From positions 178,438 to 242,437 of the forward strand of contig NZ_KB849725.1 in NCBI RefSeq assembly GCF_000368865.1: a stretch of DNA of 64,000 nucleotides. Reading direction: 5' to 3'. This stretch comes from Acinetobacter bouvetii DSM 14964 = CIP 107468. Lineage in GTDB: Bacteria > Pseudomonadota > Gammaproteobacteria > Pseudomonadales > Moraxellaceae. The notes beneath the pieces were generated by a model. The model saw only the letters and a list, made by a program, of their open reading frames with translations. It did not search any database and had not been told where the DNA came from. Each line of letters starts with the position of its first letter. Within the stretch, counting starts at the first letter, position 1. The translations under genes and the position numbers were made by a program. Positions 27,528-36,823 of this stretch are shown one piece after another.

Positions 27528-28247
27528 ATGTTCAATAAAATATTGCCGTTTTTTGCGGGAACAATCATGAGCGCTGCGGCCTGTGCGGCAGATACCAAAA
27601 TTCTGGCCTTTGAGCAGTTTATCAATCCGTCTGAAAAGCAGGCGTATACAGCTGCAGCGCCTGCAGTTGCGCCGAATGCGCAAGTCTGGTCTGCGGTATA
27701 TATGGTGGTTCAAGCCAATCAAGCGCCTGACAATACGGCGCTTGGCTTTAAAGTCATTCCTCAGGGCATTCTATTTAAGGCCGCGCCTGCGAAAAAGCTG
27801 GATCAATATGCGTTTGACGGGATTAATTTGGCCAAAAAAAAGCAATATTCACTGACCCAGTTTCAAGACCTGGCTGAAATGATTCAGGATCAGACGGGTA
27901 AAAAAATTGAAGAAGCGCCTGTCTTTAATGCTGATCAGGCGCATGTTTATGCAAGGGTGGAAGACTGGGTGCCTGAATATAACACCCAGGCCGCTGGCCT
28001 TTCTATTGAATTGGGGCCTTTGCAGGATATGGACGTCAAGGGGCTTTATATCATGATGGGAGAGGGGGAAAAGCCCAAGGATTTGACCGCGCTTGCCAAT
28101 CTGGATCCGATGTTTAAATCGCAATATCATGCTGATACCGCAGAAGCCAAAGCGGAAGCGCGGTCTTCATTTCGCGAAGCCCGCTGGATGATTCTGCTGG
28201 TGGTGCTGGCCATGGGAATTTATTTAGGCTGGTACCGCAGAACATAA
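27528..28247 (+). CDS. Envelope protein with signal peptide and C-terminal anchor, unknown
   Basis: 239 residues, not recognised. An N-terminal signal sequence ends near AAACAADTK, so the first 21 or so residues are probably removed. The middle is a soluble domain with repeated Ala/Gln/Pro and no Cys. A single membrane helix near residues 215-235 (WMILLVVLAMGIYLGW) followed by YRRT would anchor it in the inner membrane with the body in the periplasm. The long gap downstream (28248-28540, 293 bases) has no gene. Confidence 0.7.
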   Translation: MFNKILPFFAGTIMSAAACAADTKILAFEQFINPSEKQAYTAAAPAVAPNAQVWSAVYMVVQANQAPDNTALGFKVIPQGILFKAAPAKKLDQYAFDGINLAKKKQYSLTQFQDLAEMIQDQTGKKIEEAPVFNADQAHVYARVEDWVPEYNTQAAGLSIELGPLQDMDVKGLYIMMGEGEKPKDLTALANLDPMFKSQYHADTAEAKAEARSSFREARWMILLVVLAMGIYLGWYRRT

Positions 28248-28540
28248 ATCATGCGCATCGCGCCTGAGCCATGAAAGGCGCGTTCGGGCTTTATCTCTTG
28301 TGTTTGCCGCAAAGGGCTGATCAACAAGAGCCTTGTTATTTTTCTGCAATGAACGCATCCGAAAAAATCAGGCTGTTCCGCAATTAAGCGGGCAAGCCTT
28401 CATCCATGCAAGAAAATCACACGAAGTGTTTTGGCATCGCTGATAAAAGCAGTCATAATTGCGCACATTAAATCTTAAACACTTTTCTTTAAGTTTTACC
28501 CAATTTCCCATCTTTCAATAAATTCATAGGTCGATTTGTC

Positions 28541-29626
28541 ATGATGAAACATTTTGGTTTCTCTATCATCTTTACGGTCGTGTGTCTGGGCATCGCCGCG
28601 TATTGGGGGTTCACCCATGGGCCAAACGCCGGCATACAGGCCATGATTACCGCGCTGACCATTACCGCAATTTTGGCGGTGATGGAAGTATCGCTGTCGT
28701 TTGACAATGCCGTCGTCAATGCTTCGGTGCTCCGCGGCTGGGATCATTTCTGGAAAATGATCTTTTTAACCGTCGGCATTGTGATTGCGGTTTTTGGCAT
28801 GCGCCTGATTTTCCCGATTGTGATTGTTGCAGTCACTGCGGATATGGGCATGCTGGAAGTGGTGAAAATGGCCTTGAATGACCCGATTCACTATTCAGAA
28901 AAGCTGATGGCGCATCATGCGGAAATTGCTGCGTTTGGCGGCGCATTCCTGATGCTGGTATTCCTGAACTTTTTCCTGGATGAAGGCAAGGATACCCATT
29001 GGTTTAAATGGTTGGAAGCGCGTTTGTCCAATCTGGCCAATGTGCCGGCGATGTCTGCTTTCTTGGCGCTGATTGCGCTGTTGATCATGGCGGCCAATGT
29101 TGAAGAAGCGAAGCGCTTAGTGGTGACGCTGGCGGGCATATGGGGCATTGTGATTTATATTGGCGTACAGGTGCTGAGCCATTTGCTGGGCGGTGAGCCG
29201 GAAATTGACGAAGAAGGCAATGCGGTTGCGCATGATGCCAGCGGCGCGACCACGGGCGTTGTCAAGGCCGGCATCGGCGGTTTCCTGTATTTAGAAGTGC
29301 TGGATGCTTCATTCAGTTTTGACGGCGTGATTGGCGCATTTGCGATTACCTCGGATGTGGTCATCATTATGCTGGGCCTTGCCATTGGCGCCATGTTTGT
29401 GCGCTCAATGACTATTTATCTGGTCGAAAAAGGCACATTGGATGCATACATTTTCCTTGAACATGGCGCGCATTATGCGATTGGCGCTTTAGCATTCATC
29501 ATGCTGGCCAGCGGCACAGGCGTGCACGTGCCGGAAGTGGTGACAGGCTTAATCGGTGTGGCATTTATTGTGTGGGCGGTGATTGCATCTATTCAATACA
29601 AGAAGCGCCAGGAACAGCACCGTTAA
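28541..29626 (+). CDS. DUF475 / TerC-like integral membrane protein
   Basis: 361 residues with nine or so membrane helices. The repeated acidic motifs SLSFDNAVVNA near residue 50 and SFSFDGVIGAF near 261 define the DUF475 branch of the TerC/LysE-related superfamily, whose better-known members move Mn2+ or confer tellurite resistance. The substrate of DUF475 is not established. A cytosolic loop with GGEPEIDEEGNAV lies between the halves. ATG 28541 is followed in frame by a second ATG. The leader was inspected for a yybP-ykoY riboswitch and nothing convincing was seen. A terminator follows. Confidence 0.87.
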   Translation: MMKHFGFSIIFTVVCLGIAAYWGFTHGPNAGIQAMITALTITAILAVMEVSLSFDNAVVNASVLRGWDHFWKMIFLTVGIVIAVFGMRLIFPIVIVAVTADMGMLEVVKMALNDPIHYSEKLMAHHAEIAAFGGAFLMLVFLNFFLDEGKDTHWFKWLEARLSNLANVPAMSAFLALIALLIMAANVEEAKRLVVTLAGIWGIVIYIGVQVLSHLLGGEPEIDEEGNAVAHDASGATTGVVKAGIGGFLYLEVLDASFSFDGVIGAFAITSDVVIIMLGLAIGAMFVRSMTIYLVEKGTLDAYIFLEHGAHYAIGALAFIMLASGTGVHVPEVVTGLIGVAFIVWAVIASIQYKKRQEQHR

Positions 29627-29656
29627 TTTTCACTTCATAAAGACGGGTTACAATCC

Positions 29657-29686
29657 AAGGGTGCATAAATTGCGCCCTTTTTTATT
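29657..29686 (+). terminator. Terminator after the DUF475 gene
   Basis: AAGGGTGC pairs with GCGCCCTT (one wobble) across a seven-base loop, followed by TTTTATT. Confidence 0.75.
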
Positions 29687-29776
29687 GCAGGGTGAGTGCA
29701 TGAATACATCAGCACTGGCAGCCGGAATGATGTAGGATATCCCCATCTGTTTACCCTTTAATTTACGCTTATTGAT

Positions 29777-31141
29777 ATGATGAATGCTTTAGAACGCCGC
29801 TCAACTTTTGCCCTAAGCAGTATTTTTGCATTGCGCATGTTGGGCCTGTTCATGATTATTCCTGTATTTTCCGTAGCAGGGCAGTCTTATCAATACGCGA
29901 CACCTGCGCTGATTGGTTTGGCGGTAGGCGTGTACGGCTTAACGCAGGCAATTTTACAAATTCCTTTCAGCCTGATTGCTGACCGCTACAGCCGGAAGCC
30001 TTTGGTGGTGATCGGCCTGCTGCTGTTTGCATTGGGCGGCGCGATTGCGGCCATGTCTGAGACGATTTACGGGGTGATTATTGGCCGCGCGATTGCGGGC
30101 GGCGGCGCTGTTTCTGCGGTGGTGATGGCGCTCTTGGCCGATGTGACCCGTGAAGAACAGCGCACCAAAGCCATGGCCGTTATGGGCATGAGCATTGGCC
30201 TTTCTTTTGTCGTAGCATTCAGCCTCGGGCCTTGGCTGACAGGCCTTGTGGGGATTTCTGGTTTATTCTGGGTGACAACCATTATGGGCTTGGCCGCGAT
30301 TTCCATGCTGCTGCTGGTGCCAAAAGTCACCCGCCATCACCGGAATTTTCAGCAAGGCTACCTGACCCAGCTGAAGCAAGTGCTGAAAATGGGCAATCTC
30401 AACCGCCTGCATGTATCGGTATTTTCACTGCATTTGCTGCTGACGGCAATGTTTATCTATGTGCCGTCTCAGCTGATTGATTTCGCCAAAATTCCTTTAT
30501 CCAGCCATGGCTTGGTGTATCTGCCCTTACTGGTAATCAGCCTGTTTTTTGCTTTTCCGAGCATTATTCTGGCGGAAAAATACCGAAAAATGCGCGGCAT
30601 TTTCCTCACCGCGATTGGCGGCATTATTTTGGGGCTGGCGGTGCTGATTTTCGGCTATGAGTCGAAATATGTGCTGCTGACGGGTTTAGGCCTGTTCTTT
30701 ATTGCCTTTAATGTCATGGAGGCGCTACTGCCGTCGTGGCTGTCTAAAGCTGCGCCGATCCAGTCGAAAGCCACCGCTATGGGCGTAAACGCCAGCGCGC
30801 AATTTTTGGGCGCATTTTTTGGCGGTATGATCGGCGGACAGCTGCTGCTACTGAACAATACGGCAATGGGCTGGAGCATTTTAACCGCGATTGCGGTCAT
30901 TTGGCTGCTGATCAGTTTCGGCTTGGCGCAGCCGCGCTATTTGTCTTCACTGGTTTTGCGCTTGCCTGAGGCAAAACAAACAGATGAATGGACTTCTCAG
31001 CTTTTAGCGATTCGTGGTATTGAAGAGGTCGTGGTGATGTCTGACCAGCAGGTGGCCTATGTCAAGGTTGATAAGCAGCAAATTGATGATGCTGCGCGAC
31101 AACATTTAACGCACTTGTTTGGGAAAGAGGTAGCCATTTAA
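29777..31141 (+). CDS. MFS transporter, YajR-like
   Basis: 454 residues. Twelve membrane helices with the MFS loop motif DRYSRKP (motif A) near residue 70 and GRAIAGGGAV near 96. Beyond helix 12, a soluble tail of about 55 residues (ending LLAIRGIEEVVVMSDQQVAYVKVD and on to the end) has the ferredoxin-like look of the YAM domain attached to YajR transporters. The substrate is unknown. It precedes ssb by 51 bases on the same strand, an order commonly seen in Acinetobacter. Confidence 0.85.
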   Translation: MMNALERRSTFALSSIFALRMLGLFMIIPVFSVAGQSYQYATPALIGLAVGVYGLTQAILQIPFSLIADRYSRKPLVVIGLLLFALGGAIAAMSETIYGVIIGRAIAGGGAVSAVVMALLADVTREEQRTKAMAVMGMSIGLSFVVAFSLGPWLTGLVGISGLFWVTTIMGLAAISMLLLVPKVTRHHRNFQQGYLTQLKQVLKMGNLNRLHVSVFSLHLLLTAMFIYVPSQLIDFAKIPLSSHGLVYLPLLVISLFFAFPSIILAEKYRKMRGIFLTAIGGIILGLAVLIFGYESKYVLLTGLGLFFIAFNVMEALLPSWLSKAAPIQSKATAMGVNASAQFLGAFFGGMIGGQLLLLNNTAMGWSILTAIAVIWLLISFGLAQPRYLSSLVLRLPEAKQTDEWTSQLLAIRGIEEVVVMSDQQVAYVKVDKQQIDDAARQHLTHLFGKEVAI

Positions 31142-31192
31142 GCATAACTCTTATAAAGTAAATAATAGAAATAGATAGGATGTAAACATCAG

Positions 31193-31783
31193 ATGCGCGG
31201 TGTAAATAAAGTTATTTTAGTCGGTACATTAGGCCGAGATCCAGAAACAAAAACTTTCCCGAACGGCGGTTCGCTGACTCAGTTCTCGATCGCAACCAGC
31301 GATTCTTGGACAGATAAAAGTACAGGTGAGCGTAAAGAGCAGACCGAATGGCACCGTATTGTGCTGCATAACCGCTTAGGTGAAATTGCGCAGCAATACC
31401 TGCGCAAAGGCTCTAAAGTATACATTGAAGGTTCTTTGCGCACCCGCCAATGGACCGACCAAAACGGTCAAGAGCGCTACACCACCGAAATCCGCGGTGA
31501 ACAGATGCAGATGCTGGACAGCAGCCGCCCGCAAGGTGAGCAAGGCCAAGGCTTTGAGCAGCCGCGTTTTAACAATAACAATGGCCAGCAAGGCGGTTAT
31601 AACAATAACCAGTCTGGCGGTTATGGCAATCAGGGCGGCAATAGCCAAAGCGGTTATGGCAATCAAGGCGGCAATAATCAGAGCAATGGCTATGCCAACA
31701 ACAACCCGAGCGGTTTTGCGCCTAAAGCTCCAGCAGCGCCAGCGGCTGCTCCAGCAGATTTGGATGATGACCTTCCGTTCTAA
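31193..31783 (+). CDS. ssb: Single-stranded DNA-binding protein
   Basis: 196 residues. The OB fold covers about 1-110 ([18 protein letters not shown] at the start, [21 protein letters not shown]). It is followed by a Gly/Asn/Gln-rich disordered linker with repeated GGYNNN and GYGNQGG units, and the acidic tip DLDDDLPF that docks partner proteins of replication and repair. All key parts are present. A terminator follows within 25 bases. Confidence 0.97.
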   Translation: MRGVNKVILVGTLGRDPETKTFPNGGSLTQFSIATSDSWTDKSTGERKEQTEWHRIVLHNRLGEIAQQYLRKGSKVYIEGSLRTRQWTDQNGQERYTTEIRGEQMQMLDSSRPQGEQGQGFEQPRFNNNNGQQGGYNNNQSGGYGNQGGNSQSGYGNQGGNNQSNGYANNNPSGFAPKAPAAPAAAPADLDDDLPF

Positions 31784-31806
31784 TCTGCTAACTTGCTGAA
31801 AAAATT

Positions 31807-31836
31807 AAAAACCCTTTGCTTCTGCAAAGGGTTTTT
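31807..31836 (+). terminator. Terminator after ssb
   Basis: AAAACCCTTTGC pairs with GCAAAGGGTTTT around a short TTCT loop, with a T run after it. Confidence 0.88.
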
Positions 31837-31904
31837 TGTTTGATCTCTAGCCCAAAAAAGCGATAACCTGAATTGGCAAATCAATAAGAAACCAAGGAGT
31901 TCAA

Positions 31905-32327
31905 ATGAAAAAAACATATTGGGGCGCCGCTTTTTTGATGTGCGCAGCGGCGAATGCGCATGCTGCGCCAAAAACGGGCCATTGGGTCAGCGTCTATCAG
32001 GATGAGTATGGAACTGCGCTGGTGGATATTCATTCTGCGGCAGCAGCGGCGTTGCCGGAACAGGCAGGATTAAAAAAGTTTGGCTATAAATATGTGTATA
32101 CCTATGGCGTGCCATCTCTAAAGATTGAACCCAAAGGCTATGTCCAGGCAGTGCATGCGGTGAATTGCGCAGCACAAACGCGCGCATACCTTCTTAGCCA
32201 GCGCTTTAAGGCCAATGGAACAGCCATGGAGAAAGAGGTTGCAATGCCGGGATATTTTGAACCGATGGACTTAAGCGCAGCGGAAGTGAACGCACTGTAT
32301 CAGTACATGTGCAAGGCAGCGCCTTAA
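31905..32327 (+). CDS. Secreted small protein, possibly surface-adhesin E-like
   Basis: 140 residues. A signal peptide MKKTYWGAAFLMCAAANAHA ends near residue 20. The mature part has GHWVSVYQDEYGTALVDI, a central YTYGVPSL, then VNCAAQTRAYLLSQRF and a final YQYMCK. The two Cys and the W-start/Y-end layout recall the adhesin_E (protein E) type fold of small exported proteins in Moraxellaceae, but the match is only by eye. Function unknown. An AAGGAG site precedes ATG 31905. Confidence 0.7.
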   Translation: MKKTYWGAAFLMCAAANAHAAPKTGHWVSVYQDEYGTALVDIHSAAAAALPEQAGLKKFGYKYVYTYGVPSLKIEPKGYVQAVHAVNCAAQTRAYLLSQRFKANGTAMEKEVAMPGYFEPMDLSAAEVNALYQYMCKAAP

Positions 32328-32566
32328 AGCCGCCGCCATCGAGTGAATCTATGGGCTTATGTCAAATGAAGGGCTGGGAGGAATTTCAGCCCGCACGCCT
32401 TGGGGGAAATTTTATCGAGCAATATTTGCATTTTTAAGGCCGCTCAATCAAGGCAGGATACTTGCCGCAAAGGCATGAGTCCATGACTGAAAAATAAGGC
32501 CTCCTGCTGTAAATACTCTTTGTGTTCTATGCGCGTTTCAAAAGATCCGCCGCATATGCTTGATGG

Positions 32567-32600
32567 CAAGGGATGATGCTGTATAGCGCTTCATCCCTTG
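32567..32600. terminator. Stem-loop between converging genes
   Basis: CAAGGGATGA and TCATCCCTTG form a perfect 10-bp stem over a 14-base loop. No strong T tract follows on either strand. It may end the DUF4442 transcript. The rest of 32328-32681 shows nothing. Confidence 0.4.
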
Positions 32601-32681
32601 GTCATTTGATGAGATAAGCATGTTTATTGAGAACGGCAGATCATCATTAAACGGCATTCATATTGCAAATATGCGCTGATT

Positions 32682-33146
32682 TTATGTTTTTAATGATACC
32701 CACATCATAATGACGGCTTTAAATACAACTTCATTTTGGCTGTTTCTGACTTCGACATTTACCGGATAATCACTGCCGTCTGCCCATGTGAAATCGGCTA
32801 TGGCCGGTGCCGCGGCTGCTGTTAAATCAGTTTCGGCTTTTTTCAAATATTCGACCGTCATGCCCTTTGGAATCCAGCGGTGTGTAGAGGGTACAGTGAC
32901 ATCTGTCATAGAGCCGCCTGCCAGCTCTGCCATGTTGCACATGGCTATGGCATGGACCGTACCGATATGATTCAGCACAGCGCGCTGCTTCTTGATTTTA
33001 ATTTCACAGTAATGCGGTTCCAGCTGTACAAAGAGCGGGGCGATGCTGCTGAAATAAGGCGCTTTCAGGCAAATTAATTTTGAGAATGCCCATTTTCCGC
33101 CTGGCGCGCCCGCCAGTTTTTTCCATACTGTAAGAGCTTGGCTCAT
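32682..33146 (-). CDS. DUF4442 hotdog-fold protein (thioesterase-like)
   Basis: 154 residues. Hotdog-fold features of DUF4442: KLICLKAPYFSSIAPLFVQLEP at the start, NHIGTVHAIAMCNMAELAGG at the helix that carries catalytic residues in related PaaI/YiiD thioesterases, and a final strand pair. The family is presumed to hydrolyse acyl-CoA or to bind acyl groups, but activity is unproven. The gene is divergent from a TetR regulator, whose start is 107 bases away, so the regulator may control it. Confidence 0.8.
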   Translation of the reverse strand: MSQALTVWKKLAGAPGGKWAFSKLICLKAPYFSSIAPLFVQLEPHYCEIKIKKQRAVLNHIGTVHAIAMCNMAELAGGSMTDVTVPSTHRWIPKGMTVEYLKKAETDLTAAAAPAIADFTWADGSDYPVNVEVRNSQNEVVFKAVIMMWVSLKT

Positions 33147-33252
33147 TGGTTTATTCCTTAGTTGTTTGAACAGAGTGTAAAACAGAATAATATTCTGTAA
33201 ATATGGCTGCGCAGACGGATGCGTGCTTTTAAAATGCCATCAATGAATTATC

Positions 33253-33924
33253 ATGGGTGCAGAACAACAGGCGGATGCCATTATGCAGAATCAGCAATTG
33301 CTGGAACGGGTGTACCGCGGCAAAAGATTTGCGCTCAAGCGCCAGATCTTGGCGGAAGCGCTGCAGTGCTTTTTAGAACAGGGCATTGAAACCGCCACCA
33401 TTGAAATGATCCGTGAGCGTTCCGGCGCCAGTGTCGGGGCGATTTACCATCATTTTAAGCATAAGGAAGGCTTAGTGGCCGCACTGTATGTTTGCGCAAT
33501 TCAAGATCAGGCCGAACGCCGCGACCGGTCTCTGCTGTCTGCACAGAATCTGCAGCAGGGCATTCAAATCATTATTGCAAGCTATATTGATTGGGTCATG
33601 GACTATCCTGATTTTGCCCGTTTTTTATATGCAGCCCATTTCAGTATTTCGAAAAGCGCGCAGCAAGAAGAGCTTCAGCAGAAAAATGCGGCGCGCAATC
33701 AGCATCTGCTGGCGTGGATGAAACAGCAGCCAGATTATGCGGTGATTCAGCAGGTTCCGCATGAACTGTTTTTATCATTGATGGTAGGTTCAACAGAAAG
33801 CTACTGCCGTGCATGGCTATCCGGGCGGGTAAAAACTGCGCCGCAAAGCTATAAAGCGGCTTTTGCTCTGGCGGCTTGGAGCGGCTTTGAACAGCTGCAG
33901 GCGCAAAATGCCGCAGCGGAATGA
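33253..33924 (+). CDS. TetR/AcrR family transcriptional regulator
   Basis: 223 residues. The N-terminal helix-turn-helix spans about 34-75, with TIEMIRERSGASVGAIYHHFKHKEGLVAALY, the standard TetR recognition pattern. The C-terminal part is helical and variable and would bind an unknown ligand. ATG 33253 is used; codons further in (for example Met at 33283) are also possible. It is divergent from the DUF4442 gene, which is its most likely target. Confidence 0.9.
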   Translation: MGAEQQADAIMQNQQLLERVYRGKRFALKRQILAEALQCFLEQGIETATIEMIRERSGASVGAIYHHFKHKEGLVAALYVCAIQDQAERRDRSLLSAQNLQQGIQIIIASYIDWVMDYPDFARFLYAAHFSISKSAQQEELQQKNAARNQHLLAWMKQQPDYAVIQQVPHELFLSLMVGSTESYCRAWLSGRVKTAPQSYKAAFALAAWSGFEQLQAQNAAAE

Positions 33925-34119
33925 TCTGTTTTGCCCGCTAAAGCCCAAACGGCGTGAAACATAACTGCTTTCGATTAAAAAGCGCAAATCAATTGAAAAT
34001 ATTGATCTAATAATTCGATTGTTATTATAAAAAACAACTGTTTTACCGATTTTAAAATCTTGCGTATTCTAGCTTCAACAGATAAGCACTTCCCCCAAAA
34101 TGTTGAAGAGGAAAATGAA

Positions 34120-34683
34120 ATGAGCTTGATCAATACTGAAGTAAAACCATTTAAAGCAACAGCCTATAAAGACGGCCAATTTATTGAAGTGTCTGAAAAA
34201 GACATGATTGGCAAATGGTCTGTGGTGTTCTTCTATCCAGCGGATTTTACTTTTGTTTGCCCGACCGAGCTGGGTGATTTGGCAGACCATTATGCCGAAT
34301 TCCAGAAAATGGGCGTAGAAATTTACTCAGTTTCGACCGATACCCACTTTACGCATAAAGCATGGCACGATTCTTCTGAAGAAATTAAGAAAATTGAATA
34401 TCCAATGGTGGGTGACCCAACATGGGCTTTGGCGAAAAACTTTGACGTGCTGATCGAAGCTGATGGCTTGGCGGACCGCGGCACATTTGTGATTGACCCT
34501 GAAGGTAAAATCCAAATTGTAGAAATCAACGCCGGCGGCATTGGCCGTGACGCTGCTGAATTGCTCCGCAAAGTGAAAGCGGCGCAGTATGTCCATGCGC
34601 ACCCGGGCGAAGTATGTCCGGCAAAATGGAAAGAAGGCGAAGCGACGCTGGCGCCTTCAATCGACTTGGTCGGCAAAATCTAA
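34120..34683 (+). CDS. ahpC: Alkyl hydroperoxide reductase subunit C (peroxiredoxin)
   Basis: 187 residues from ATG 34120, which follows a GAAGAGGAAAAT site; an in-frame upstream extension to 34060 is unlikely. Peroxidatic C47 lies in FTFVCPTE and resolving C166 in GEVCPAKW, so it is a typical 2-Cys peroxiredoxin reducing H2O2, organic peroxides and peroxynitrite. No ahpF is adjacent, so the reductant gene must be elsewhere. Codon bias is strong. The leader has no recognised OxyR site by eye. Confidence 0.96.
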   Translation: MSLINTEVKPFKATAYKDGQFIEVSEKDMIGKWSVVFFYPADFTFVCPTELGDLADHYAEFQKMGVEIYSVSTDTHFTHKAWHDSSEEIKKIEYPMVGDPTWALAKNFDVLIEADGLADRGTFVIDPEGKIQIVEINAGGIGRDAAELLRKVKAAQYVHAHPGEVCPAKWKEGEATLAPSIDLVGKI

Positions 34684-34710
34684 TCTGAAGCTGCATAGCA
34701 TTCAGTCATA

Positions 34711-34740
34711 AAAAAACCAGCCGGAAAGGCTGGTTTTTTT
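34711..34740 (+). terminator. Terminator after ahpC
   Basis: AAAAAACCAGCC pairs with GGCTGGTTTTTT around GGAAA, with a T run. Confidence 0.9.
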
Positions 34741-34813
34741 ATTGCATAGACTTTGGCAAGAAGCCGGTACTGGCATCTGGCGCAATTTCAGCGCTTCACA
34801 CAGCCTTTGCTTG

Positions 34814-35737
34814 TCATAGCGTATAGCCTTGATGATTTTCCGCATTGGCGCGCAGCCCTTCCACCAGATGCTCAACCAGTTTTTCCATGACCAGCCGCTG
34901 GCCTTTGCGTGACGCATACACCAGCTGCACTGTGCCGACATTGGAGCACCAGTCTGGCAGCAGGTGAAGCAGGCGGCCGGCCTCAATATCCTCTTTGACA
35001 GTTAAATACGGCAAGTCGGCAATGCCAAGCCCGTCGATGACGGAATAATACACCCCTGCAAGGTCATTGCTTTTGATCCGGGGCTCTAAAGGAATTTCTA
35101 TCTGTTCCTGACTGCCGGTATGATGGAGCAGCCACTGATAATGCGGCTTCTGTGTCCCTAAAACAATGGCGGGATAATCATTGATTTCAGTTGGAAACTG
35201 CAGGCTGCGGCCATTCAGCAGTTCGGGGCTGGCAACCAGGCAATGCGTGGTTTTAATCACATCCCGCACCACAATGCTGGAATCTTCATTGGCTTGAAAA
35301 TTGGTGCGAATCGCTAAATCAATATCATCATGCAGCACATCCACACGGCGGCTGGTCAGCTCCATTTCAATTTGAACTTTTGGATAGGCTTTTAAGAATT
35401 GATTCAGCAGGCTGCGGATTTGGTAGCGCATCATGACCGAGGGGCAGCTGATTTTAATCAGGCCCTGCGGTTCGCTGGTTTGCTTCAGCAAGACATTGTG
35501 CGCGCATTCCACCTGATCAATAACTTTCTCGCATTCTTGGAAAAACTCCTGACCCAGCGGCGTCACTTTGAAGTGGCGGGTGGAGCGCTGAATAAGGGTC
35601 ACATTGAATTGCGCTTCCAAATCCAGGATGCGCCGGCTGAGCTTGGACTTGGTGATATTGGATGCATCGCTGGCGGCGCTGAATCCGCCATGCTTCACCA
35701 CAAGATAGAAATAATAATAATCATCAAAGGAATGCAT
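34814..35737 (-). CDS. LysR family transcriptional regulator
   Basis: 307 residues. The winged HTH covers residues 1-60, with the LysR pattern VVKHGGFSAASDASNITKSKLSRRILDLE then LIQRSTRHFKVTPLG. The rest is the periplasmic-binding-like effector domain. The tyrosine-rich N-terminus (DDYYYFYL) is typical of the subgroup next to isochorismatase/pirin genes. It sits 101 bases downstream of the ycaC-like gene on the same strand, and 1.1 kb from pirin. In related genomes this regulator controls those genes, which is a reasonable guess here. Confidence 0.9.
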   Translation of the reverse strand: MHSFDDYYYFYLVVKHGGFSAASDASNITKSKLSRRILDLEAQFNVTLIQRSTRHFKVTPLGQEFFQECEKVIDQVECAHNVLLKQTSEPQGLIKISCPSVMMRYQIRSLLNQFLKAYPKVQIEMELTSRRVDVLHDDIDLAIRTNFQANEDSSIVVRDVIKTTHCLVASPELLNGRSLQFPTEINDYPAIVLGTQKPHYQWLLHHTGSQEQIEIPLEPRIKSNDLAGVYYSVIDGLGIADLPYLTVKEDIEAGRLLHLLPDWCSNVGTVQLVYASRKGQRLVMEKLVEHLVEGLRANAENHQGYTL

Positions 35738-35838
35738 AAGTCACCAGTAGGGCTGAACAAGCGTGATGGGCTTGAGCATCATACGTGAAATTGCTGGGGC
35801 TTAATATGCGGGAAGCGGCCTAATGGCCGCTTCAGGTT

Positions 35839-36465
35839 TTATTTCTGTGCGGTATTTTGCGTGTAGCTGTTGATCAGGTTGCGGTAGTCGGGGATATGGT
35901 TGCCGAACAGCGCGCCCAGGCCTTCAATGTCGTTGCGCCAGTCGCGGTGCAGTTCACAGGCTGCGCCGAACCAGGTCATCAGCTGTGCGCCGGCTTGCGA
36001 CATGCGCTCCCATGCAGAATCACGGGTTAAATGATTAAACGTGCCTGAAGCATCCGTAATCACAAAAACATCAAAGTCTTCTGCAAGGGCTGACAGTGTT
36101 GGAAAGGCCACACAGACTTCAGTAACCACACCGGCAATGATCAGCTGCTTTTTGCCTGTCGCTTTGACTGCTTTGACAAAGTCTTCGTTGTCCCACGCAT
36201 TAATTTGGCCGGGACGGGCAATATAGGGCGCATCTGGAAAAAGTTCTTTCAGTTCAGGTACGAGCGGGCCATTCGGGCCCTGTTCAAAACTGGTGGTTAA
36301 GATGGTTGGAAGGTTGAAATACTTGGCTGCTGCAGCCAGCGCCAGCACGTTGTTTTTAAATTTATCCGGATCGATATCACGAACCAGTGAAAGCAGTCCA
36401 GTTTGATGGTCGACTAAAAGTACGGCTGCATTATCTTTATCTAAACGTACGTAAGGTTTGCCCAT
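35839..36465 (-). CDS. Isochorismatase-fold cysteine hydrolase, YcaC-like
   Basis: 208 residues from ATG 36465, which follows a GAGGA site; the frame stays open for 76 more codons but those look non-coding. The catalytic set is intact: D19 in LLVDHQTG, the Lys near 102 (KATGKK region) and C118 in GVVTEVCVAF. The family forms oligomers and includes nicotinamidase-like and YcaC proteins whose substrates are often unknown. ARPGQINAWDNEDFV is typical of YcaC. Divergent from the pirin gene. The gap 36466-36823 likely contains both promoters. Confidence 0.88.
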   Translation of the reverse strand: MGKPYVRLDKDNAAVLLVDHQTGLLSLVRDIDPDKFKNNVLALAAAAKYFNLPTILTTSFEQGPNGPLVPELKELFPDAPYIARPGQINAWDNEDFVKAVKATGKKQLIIAGVVTEVCVAFPTLSALAEDFDVFVITDASGTFNHLTRDSAWERMSQAGAQLMTWFGAACELHRDWRNDIEGLGALFGNHIPDYRNLINSYTQNTAQK

Positions 36466-36823
36466 TTTCTTTTCCTCAGAAATTCGATGCATGATATGAA
36501 TTGCGCGTGATGCAACTCCAGAGCGGGGCATTATGCCCGGCATGTAAAATGCTGTAAGCCCAGCGTCTAAAGCGCAGATGTAAAGCCTTGCGCTGTTTAA
36601 AAGCATAGGGCTAAAAATAGGATAATCCCAGCGTAAAAATGAGAAAAACAATCCTAATTGCGGGATGATCTGAAGATGAAGCATAGCGCAGTCCAATTGG
36701 ATGCTTATTTTAAATTGATTGTTTTATTTATAGGATTGTGTGTGCTGATTTGAAGCTACCCGCCAGCATGGTAAAAGGCTACGATGGACCCATATTCATC
36801 CTATTGCAGATAGGAGTCAAAAG

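Noticed and set aside
35839..36696. Extended start for the isochorismatase-fold gene at 36696
   Set aside because: The 76 upstream codons look non-coding, and ATG 36465 has a good GAGGA site and the conserved N-terminus.
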